From: an uncultured Bacteroidota bacterium
Lineage (GTDB): Bacteria > Bacteroidota > Bacteroidia > Chitinophagales > Chitinophagaceae
NCBI GenBank assembly: GCA_903916555.1
Contig: CAIWXG010000017.1
Location: 1 to 43,844, forward strand
Direction: 5' to 3'
DNA: 43,844 nt
Made by a program: the position numbers and the translations under genes
The notes under the pieces: model-generated
Seen by the model: only the letters and a program-made list of their open reading frames with translations
What the model was told of the DNA's origin: nothing
Database searches by the model: none
Shown: piece by piece, positions 37,019-43,844 of the stretch
Position numbering within the stretch: the stretch's first letter is position 1
Layout of the letters: every line of letters begins with the position of its first letter

Positions 37019-38929
37019 TTATTCAGCATTTTCATCACCTTTCTTCTCAATATCAGAAGGTGGTACAGTATCGTCAACAATAGGGCTATTCGATGGTAAA
37101 TCTCTGTCTTCAGCACCACCGTCAACAGTCGTTTCCGTAACAGCAATCTCATCAGCCTCTTCATTTATATCTTCTGCCTTCACATCGCCAGACTCAATAA
37201 CTAATCCGGTTTCATTAGTTTCCTCTTTTACTTCAACACTGGTTGTTTCAATAATTGCAGTATCTTCAAGAAGAGTAACTATCACCGTATCTTCCTGTTT
37301 TACCTCCTGTATAACATCAGCTACATTTTCTGTTTTATTTTCTACTATAGGCGACAATAAATGTTCTACAATAGGTGCACCTTCTATCAGATGCTCATCA
37401 TTAAAAGGATGCATTATTGTATCAACTAAAGCCTTTTCTTCTTTGTGATGTGTATCGTGCTCCTCATGTCCATGAGCATCATCCTGATGGTCGTCATGGT
37501 GAGAAGCTTCAGCGATATGATAGAAACTTTCTGCACTCATTTCCTCAATATGGTTCATTTTATCTTTAAAGTTCCTTCCTGAAGTTTTAAGAACAAATTT
37601 AATTTCAGAAATCGCAATAACAGGGAAATACTTTGCAAATAAGAAATAACAAGTAAAAAATAAACCGAACGTACCCAAATAGAAGCCAACTTCTGTCCAT
37701 TGTGGAGAATAATAAGACCAGCTACCTGGAATCCAATCACGGTAAGTTGAAGTTACTATAATTACGAAACGCTCGAACCACATACCAATGTTAACTACAA
37801 TTGACATTACGAACGTAAAAGGTACGTTTCTACGTAATTTCTTAACCCAAAATAATTGAGGAGAAACCACGTTACAAGTCATCATAGCCCAATAACTCCA
37901 CCAATATGGACCTAAGATACGCCATTGGAAGGCAGCCATTTCACCCCAAGATTGACTATACCATGCAATAAATAATTCTGTAAGATATGCAACACCTACA
38001 ATTGAACCTGTAAGTACAATAATTTTATTCATTGCTTCCAAGTGACCTATTGTAATATAATCTTCTAAATGTAAAATTTTACGAGTTAATACTAATAAAG
38101 TATTTACCATTGCAAAACCTGAAAACACAGCTCCAGCAACAAAATAAGGAGGGAAAATGGTAGTATGCCAACCCGGTATTACAGATGTAGCAAAGTCGAA
38201 AGATACAATAGTGTGTACAGAAAGTACAAGTGGGGTAGATAAACCTGCTAATACTAATGCTAATGCTTCTTGACGTTGCCAGTTTTTAGCTGTACCAGTC
38301 CATCCAAAAGAAGCAACACCGTATAACATTTTACGCAATTTGGTTTTGGCTCTATCACGTATTAATGCAAAATCAGGTATAAGACCAGAGTACCAAAACA
38401 ATAATGAAACAGTAAAGTAAGTAGAAATCGCAAATACGTCCCATAATAAAGGTGAGTCGAAGTTTGGCCATAAAGGACCGCGAGTATTTGGGTAAGGTAA
38501 TACAAAGAAACCGTCCCAAACACGACCCATGTGCCAAATAGGAAATTGACCGGCACACATTACAGCAAATATGGTCATTGCCTCTGCTGCACGGTTAACA
38601 CCTGTACGCCACCCTTGACGGAATAATAGTAAGATAGCAGAAATAAGTGTACCTGCGTGTCCAATACCAATCCACCAAACGAAGTTAGTAATATCCCAAC
38701 CCCAACCTATTGTTCTGTTTACACCCCAAGTACCTAAACCCCAATATACTGACCAGCTAACGGAAAATATTCCGAAGCACAATAATATAATGGAAAAGAA
38801 AAAACCAACATACCACATCCGACCAGGTTTCCCCTCAATAGGTGCAACAATGTCTTCGCTTATCTGATGATAATCCTTATTGCCTTCAACAAGAGGCTCC
38901 CTTATAAATGATTCGTACTTAATATGCAT
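37019..38929 (-). CDS. actC: Alternative complex III subunit ActC (NrfD/PsrC-like) with long acidic C-terminal extension
   Basis: NrfD-like polytopic domain ('WGWDITNFVWWIGIGHAGTLISAILLLFRQGWRTGVNRAAEAMT') then about 150 residues of His/Asp- then Glu/Thr/Val-rich sequence. Confidence 0.95.
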   Translation of the reverse strand: MHIKYESFIREPLVEGNKDYHQISEDIVAPIEGKPGRMWYVGFFFSIILLCFGIFSVSWSVYWGLGTWGVNRTIGWGWDITNFVWWIGIGHAGTLISAILLLFRQGWRTGVNRAAEAMTIFAVMCAGQFPIWHMGRVWDGFFVLPYPNTRGPLWPNFDSPLLWDVFAISTYFTVSLLFWYSGLIPDFALIRDRAKTKLRKMLYGVASFGWTGTAKNWQRQEALALVLAGLSTPLVLSVHTIVSFDFATSVIPGWHTTIFPPYFVAGAVFSGFAMVNTLLVLTRKILHLEDYITIGHLEAMNKIIVLTGSIVGVAYLTELFIAWYSQSWGEMAAFQWRILGPYWWSYWAMMTCNVVSPQLFWVKKLRRNVPFTFVMSIVVNIGMWFERFVIIVTSTYRDWIPGSWSYYSPQWTEVGFYLGTFGLFFTCYFLFAKYFPVIAISEIKFVLKTSGRNFKDKMNHIEEMSAESFYHIAEASHHDDHQDDAHGHEEHDTHHKEEKALVDTIMHPFNDEHLIEGAPIVEHLLSPIVENKTENVADVIQEVKQEDTVIVTLLEDTAIIETTSVEVKEETNETGLVIESGDVKAEDINEEADEIAVTETTVDGGAEDRDLPSNSPIVDDTVPPSDIEKKGDENAE

Positions 38930-39051
38930 AGCACGTAATTAGTATTTTTTAAATTTTATAATAAAACTTAGAATAAATAGTACTCTTTATTTTATTAATA
39001 TTCTATATAAACAATCTTAAACTATTCAATCTTTTTATTTATACCTTAATA

Positions 39052-42000
39052 CTAAATATGGTCGGTATAAAATATATCTTTTATTTCATCGTGAGCTGCT
39101 ATTTCATCAGTATTTCTGATTTTAGCGAGATAATTGATATTTGGTAAAGTATGTATATGCTCTAAAACATAGAATGTACGCTCCATTTGTTCTTTCTTGC
39201 GAAGATTATAGATTTTACTTTTCTTGTCGTTTACATTACCAAATAATATTGCATCAGAAGGGCAAGCCATTTGACAAGCTGTTCTTGCTTTTCCGTCAGC
39301 TAATGGAGTACCCTCTTTCTTAGCATCTAATTTAGCCTCTTGAAGACGCTGAACACAGAATGAACATTTTTCCATAACACCACGACTACGAACCGTAACA
39401 TCAGGATTAAGAACCATTCTCGTTAAATCATCATTGATATCATCTCTGCGACCATCTTCAAACAAGTTACCCTCAAAGCAATCAGCTCCGTTAAAGTCCA
39501 TCCAGTTAAAATGGCGTACTTTATAAGGGCAGTTATTTGCACAATATTTAGTACCAATACAACGGTTATATGCCATTTGGTTTAAACCTTCACTACTGTG
39601 GTTTGTTGCTGATACCGGGCAAACGTTTTCGCATGGTGCATTATCGCAATGCTGACAAAGCATTGGTTGGAATAATGTTTGTATTGAATCTGCATCTTCA
39701 GGATTACCACTGAAATAACGATCTATACGTATCCAATGCATTTCGTGTGCCAGAGAAACATGCTCTTTACCCACAACTGAAATATTATTTTCAGCCATAC
39801 ATCCTACAACGCAAGCTCCGCAACCAGTACAAGCATTAATGTCTATCGACATTCCCCACTTTAGTCCTTCACTTTCGTATTTGTCGTATAGGGTGCCGTT
39901 TTCTCTGTACTTTTCTTCCGTATTTTCACCAATTATTCTTTCTTCTTTTTCCTCTTTACCTTCTTTTCCTTTTTCTACGAAAGGTAAAGAAGCAAACTCC
40001 GCAATATCAACACCTCTTTGTTTCAGTAATATCTTAGTATCGCCACTGAATTCTTTTAATGAATATTCATGCACAATAGGACGATGTTCGTAACTATTAT
40101 GTGTTTGTGTTATTGCTAAATCGTAAGTTTCATTAGTTTTTTGAATCGTTACAATGTTAGAATAATCAAAATTTGTTTCAGATAATTTTATAAAAGGATA
40201 CGCATTTTTGCCCCCTTTAGTAGCATCGCTTGCAGCAGCTCTACCTACTTTAGCATCTCTACCAAAACCAACGGCAACAGCAACAACATCGTTATGCATA
40301 CCGGGTACAACCAAAACCGGCATTTTTTCGGTATGTCCATTTTTTGTAGTAACAGAAACGATTGGTCTTTTTGTATTTACTTCAGTGAAACCCGTTAATT
40401 CAGCATTTAATTCTTTACCGCGAGCAGGCGAAACACATAAGTAGTTGTCCCATGTAGCTCTGGTAATTGGGTCGGGCATTTCTAATAACCATGGGTTATT
40501 ACTCCATGCACCACCATTACCAATACCCATTTTTTGATAAACAACAATTTCAGTTCCTTTTTCAGGCTGCATTGCTTTTAGTTTATCTAATGCAGTTAAT
40601 ACGTCACCTTTAAAATCAACATTTCCAGCAGGAATAAAACCATTTTCAGGTTCCATTATACCTTTTTGTAATGCTAAGTCAAATCTTTCTTGATTACTGC
40701 CAAATTTATTTAACCAATATTTTGCCCAATAATCTGCATATTTAATATTTTCACCTGCCCATATCAACAATGAATCTTGAAAAGCACGTGTTTTAAATAA
40801 AGGAGCTATTCCAGGTTGCATTAAGCTAAAGAAACCATTTTTAGGTTCTGCATCACCCCAACTTTCTAAATAGTTATTATCAGGTATTACAAATTTACAT
40901 TTTTGTGCAGTTTCGTCCATTCTGTCAGCAAAAGAAACGGTAACAGGGACTTTTCCAAGTGCATCACCTAATTTTTTACCATCAAAATAGGTGTAAACCG
41001 GGTTAACACCATGAAACATCAGTACACCAACTTTTCCGTCTTGTACTTCTTTCACTAATTCTACCATGTCTTTGTCAATACCTTTATGCGTATTGCAAGT
41101 AACATTCCAATTGATGGTATTTCTATTAGCACCTATTTTATCATTAATAGCATTTACTACTATCTGTACATAAACATCATTGCTACCACAAACTACTAAG
41201 CCATCATTACTGAGGTCTTTTGCTGCTTTAGAAACTAATTTTTTTAGTTTTTCGCTTGGCAAAGCAGTAGCTACACCATTTACAACAGCATGATAAAGTG
41301 CCATAACAACCATAGCCACTTCCGATGGTCTGCAAGTAGCTCTTTCGTCAGCACTTGCACCTGTGGTAGTAAGGGTTGATTCTATTTGATAGTGTTTTGA
41401 TAATCTTAAATCTTTTGCACTTATTCTTCTGCCTTTAGCATAAGCTTTAGCAAATTCTACCGGAGAAACCCAAGTACCTAAAAAATCTGCACCAATACTT
41501 ACAATTGTTTTTGCTTTATCGAAATGATAAGTAGGTAATGCTTTTTTACCGTAACAAGCCTCGTTAGCTTGCAACATACCTGAATAAGATATTGCATCAT
41601 ACACAACATGTTTAATGTTCGAATTCTTTCTACAGAATTGCTCTATTAAATCTAAAGTTGTAGGGCTGTATATGGTACTTGTAACAAGATAGCCAACTTT
41701 ACCTGCTAAACCTGCAAGTATATTATTATCAATATCTTTGAAAGTCGTTTCTTTTCCATCTTGTGAAGGAAAACGATTGCGTGCTTTATCGTATAAATTA
41801 AGAACAGATGCCTGTACACGTGCAGAAGTACCGCCAAAAGTAATATGAGAGCTTTCGTTACCCTCTACTTTAATAGGTCTACCATCGCGAGTTTTAATAA
41901 TTATCGGGCAATAATCATTACCGTCAATAAAAGTAGAAGCATAATAGTTAGGAACACCGGGAACAATATCTTCGGGCTTAATAGCATACGGTATAGCCTT

Positions 42001-42213
42001 ACGAACCGGAATTTCGCAACCGGCAACAACTGTAGCAGCTAATGTGCTAAAGCCGAGGAACTTTAAAAAGTCGCGGCGAGGAGTAGTTGCTCCTAAGATA
42101 TTGTCGCTTAAATCAAACGGCAATTCTTCCTTAAACTCATTTTCTGCCAATTGTTTGTCGGCTTCCGTATATTTGAGTTCTTCAAGGCTCTGCCAATATT
42201 GTTTTTGACTCAT
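39052..42213 (-). CDS. actB: Alternative complex III subunit ActB (MopB-like plus Fe-S ferredoxin domains, extended Tat signal)
   Basis: 'TTPRRDFLKFLGFSTLAATVVAGC' Tat motif; C-terminal 'ACTGCGACVVGC', 'CQHCDNAPCENVCP', 'CIGTKYCANNCPYKVRHFNW', 'CQMACPSDAI'. Confidence 0.96.
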   Translation of the reverse strand: MSQKQYWQSLEELKYTEADKQLAENEFKEELPFDLSDNILGATTPRRDFLKFLGFSTLAATVVAGCEIPVRKAIPYAIKPEDIVPGVPNYYASTFIDGNDYCPIIIKTRDGRPIKVEGNESSHITFGGTSARVQASVLNLYDKARNRFPSQDGKETTFKDIDNNILAGLAGKVGYLVTSTIYSPTTLDLIEQFCRKNSNIKHVVYDAISYSGMLQANEACYGKKALPTYHFDKAKTIVSIGADFLGTWVSPVEFAKAYAKGRRISAKDLRLSKHYQIESTLTTTGASADERATCRPSEVAMVVMALYHAVVNGVATALPSEKLKKLVSKAAKDLSNDGLVVCGSNDVYVQIVVNAINDKIGANRNTINWNVTCNTHKGIDKDMVELVKEVQDGKVGVLMFHGVNPVYTYFDGKKLGDALGKVPVTVSFADRMDETAQKCKFVIPDNNYLESWGDAEPKNGFFSLMQPGIAPLFKTRAFQDSLLIWAGENIKYADYWAKYWLNKFGSNQERFDLALQKGIMEPENGFIPAGNVDFKGDVLTALDKLKAMQPEKGTEIVVYQKMGIGNGGAWSNNPWLLEMPDPITRATWDNYLCVSPARGKELNAELTGFTEVNTKRPIVSVTTKNGHTEKMPVLVVPGMHNDVVAVAVGFGRDAKVGRAAASDATKGGKNAYPFIKLSETNFDYSNIVTIQKTNETYDLAITQTHNSYEHRPIVHEYSLKEFSGDTKILLKQRGVDIAEFASLPFVEKGKEGKEEKEERIIGENTEEKYRENGTLYDKYESEGLKWGMSIDINACTGCGACVVGCMAENNISVVGKEHVSLAHEMHWIRIDRYFSGNPEDADSIQTLFQPMLCQHCDNAPCENVCPVSATNHSSEGLNQMAYNRCIGTKYCANNCPYKVRHFNWMDFNGADCFEGNLFEDGRRDDINDDLTRMVLNPDVTVRSRGVMEKCSFCVQRLQEAKLDAKKEGTPLADGKARTACQMACPSDAILFGNVNDKKSKIYNLRKKEQMERTFYVLEHIHTLPNINYLAKIRNTDEIAAHDEIKDIFYTDHI

Positions 42214-42362
42214 AATTATAAATCTTGTTCTAAAGTAGTAATTAGTAATTCAATTTTTTTTGTATTACTTCAACTAACCTTTTATCAAATCAAAAATCTT
42301 ATTAAATTTTTTATTATTAAGTTACAATAGTATTAAAATTTCGGCAATAGATTTGTTATAGT

Positions 42363-43655
42363 TTAATAGTGGCATTTTTGGCATTCTATACCGCCTATTT
42401 CTGCAACATTTACTCCCGAACGTTTCCCTGCTTTAATTTCGTTATGGTATTTTTCAAAAATACTATAGTAGTTATTATTTTGAAACTGTACTTGTGTTTG
42501 ACGGTGGCAATTAATACACCAGCTCATAGATAAAGGTGCAAATTGATATACTTCATCCATTTCTTGTACCGGTCCATGGCAACGTTGACATTGTACTTTA
42601 CCTACTTTAACGTGCTGTGAGTGGTTAAAGTAAACATGGTCTGGTAGATTATGAATTTTAACCCACTCTAATCTTTTAGTAGCAATCTCCCCCTTATCAT
42701 TCAAAATATATTGTTTCTTTTCAGGGTCCCAACCGGCGTATTGATATAATTTTTGAATTTCTTTTGTACCATCAATCTTTACACCTTCTGCTGTAATAAG
42801 TGGGTGTTTCTCATTATCAGTATAAGCATTTATTTGCTTATGGCAATTCATACACACATTGGTTGAAGGTATCATAGCTTGACGGCTCTTTTCTGCACCG
42901 GCATGGCAATAAAGACAATTAACCTGATTGATTCCTGCATGTACCTGATGTGAATAATAGATAGGTTGAAGTGGCTGATAATTTTGTTGACGACCCTCGT
43001 TTACTGCTCCATTTACTAACCAATAGCCTGCCATAATAAATATTAATATTGCAGAAACAGCAATGATTGCTTTATGACGACGAAGTGGAATTTGCTTCAC
43101 ATTTTGGATACCCTCTTTTTCGTTTGCAGCTCTAGTAAGGCTTTGATTTACTTTCCATAAAATCAAAACAATTACTAATAATGCTAATGTAATATATACA
43201 TAAAGTGAAGTATAATCTTCTGCTTTTGCAGTACCATCTACTTCCGTTTTTGCTTCTACAGGTGCTTTAAACTCATCTACATAAGTAAGAATTGCGTCAA
43301 TTTCCTCGTTTGATAACTGAGGAAAAGATGTCATTGCAATTTTATTATATTTTTCGAATATTGCAACTGCATCCTTATCACCGGCTGCAACTAAAGCTTG
43401 TGAATTATGAATCCACTTGTATCCCCATTCTTTGCTTGCGAATGATTTATCTATATTTTGTAGTGCAGGACCGGTAGCCGCTTTTAACGGGTTATGGCAT
43501 GATGCACAATTGGACTGGAAAAGTGTTTTTCCATCCGGAGCCGCAAATGCGGACGAATCGCTTAAAAGCAATATGAAAATTAAAGCAAAAGTGCTTCGAC
43601 AACAAAGTCTAAACAGTAGTTTTAATGATTCTGGCACAATTATAAGTTTGAACAT
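42363..43655 (-). CDS. actA: Alternative complex III multiheme cytochrome ActA
   Basis: Six CxxCH motifs (CASCH, CLYCH, CMNCH, CQRCH, CINCH, CQKCH): N-terminal monoheme domain plus a pentaheme domain. Confidence 0.95.
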   Translation of the reverse strand: MFKLIIVPESLKLLFRLCCRSTFALIFILLLSDSSAFAAPDGKTLFQSNCASCHNPLKAATGPALQNIDKSFASKEWGYKWIHNSQALVAAGDKDAVAIFEKYNKIAMTSFPQLSNEEIDAILTYVDEFKAPVEAKTEVDGTAKAEDYTSLYVYITLALLVIVLILWKVNQSLTRAANEKEGIQNVKQIPLRRHKAIIAVSAILIFIMAGYWLVNGAVNEGRQQNYQPLQPIYYSHQVHAGINQVNCLYCHAGAEKSRQAMIPSTNVCMNCHKQINAYTDNEKHPLITAEGVKIDGTKEIQKLYQYAGWDPEKKQYILNDKGEIATKRLEWVKIHNLPDHVYFNHSQHVKVGKVQCQRCHGPVQEMDEVYQFAPLSMSWCINCHRQTQVQFQNNNYYSIFEKYHNEIKAGKRSGVNVAEIGGIECQKCHY

Positions 43656-43681
43656 TAACTTTACCTTATATAATAGGTGGG

Positions 43682-43689
43682 CAAAATTA
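43682..43689 (-). promoter_or_regulatory. Candidate -7 element of the act-cox operon
   Basis: Minus-strand TAATTTTG (TAnnTTTG), 27 bp upstream of actA. Confidence 0.4.
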
Positions 43690-43844
43690 CAACTATTCTT
43701 GAATTCTCATAACCTTTTTAAAGAAAAATCTATTTCAATAGCAATTATAATCAATATTTATATTTTATATGTTTTTTTATTACTAATTATTATTTTATTA
43801 TACTTTTATATAATTATTAATCAATGCTTTATAAAACATACTTA

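Noticed and set aside
36897-37448. 183-aa plus-strand ORF (Ser/Thr-rich)
   Set aside because: Antisense to actD/actC; Ser/Thr/Ile/Val composition reflects the complement of the acidic ActC tail, with no domain.
31303-43655. Respiratory operon as a novel system
   Set aside because: Gene order and motifs match the established alternative complex III plus cytochrome c oxidase arrangement of Bacteroidota.
1-43844. CRISPR array, toxin-antitoxin, restriction or phage-defence cluster
   Set aside because: No regularly spaced direct repeats and no signature proteins of these systems found on either strand.

Overview
AT-rich chromosomal window from a member of the Bacteroidota (Chitinophagales/Sphingobacteriales-like by gene content; this placement is inference). 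Most of it is ordinary housekeeping: pdxA, an M17 leucyl aminopeptidase, pfkA, mgtE, thyA, a cyclophilin, ychF, a SpmA/SpmB-like fusion, obgE-adk, a pseudouridine synthase, an alanine dehydrogenase-like gene, yidC and two glycosyltransferases. There is also a three-cofactor molybdenum hydroxylase (Fe-S/Mo fusion plus FAD subunit) and an orphan histidine kinase. The right third is a complete minus-strand alternative complex III operon (actABCDEF) followed by cytochrome c oxidase subunits II and I and a strong terminator. This is a known system. I do not see a convincing undescribed defence or mobile system. The most notable unexplained signals are: (1) a perfect 53-bp inverted repeat (18176-18228 / 22870-22922) embedded in two decayed RDD-family fragments, arranged so that inversion of the intervening 4.6 kb would rejoin the N- and C-terminal parts of the RDD gene; (2) short hairpin-rich interspersed-repeat-like elements (5382-5436, 8526-8579, 22695-22740); (3) an enolase-superfamily protein lacking most canonical catalytic residues; (4) an HBCR/PaoB-type [4Fe-4S] insert in the FAD subunit of the Mo hydroxylase; (5) a long acidic/His-rich C-terminal extension on ActC. 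No CRISPR array, rRNA or convincing tRNA was seen.
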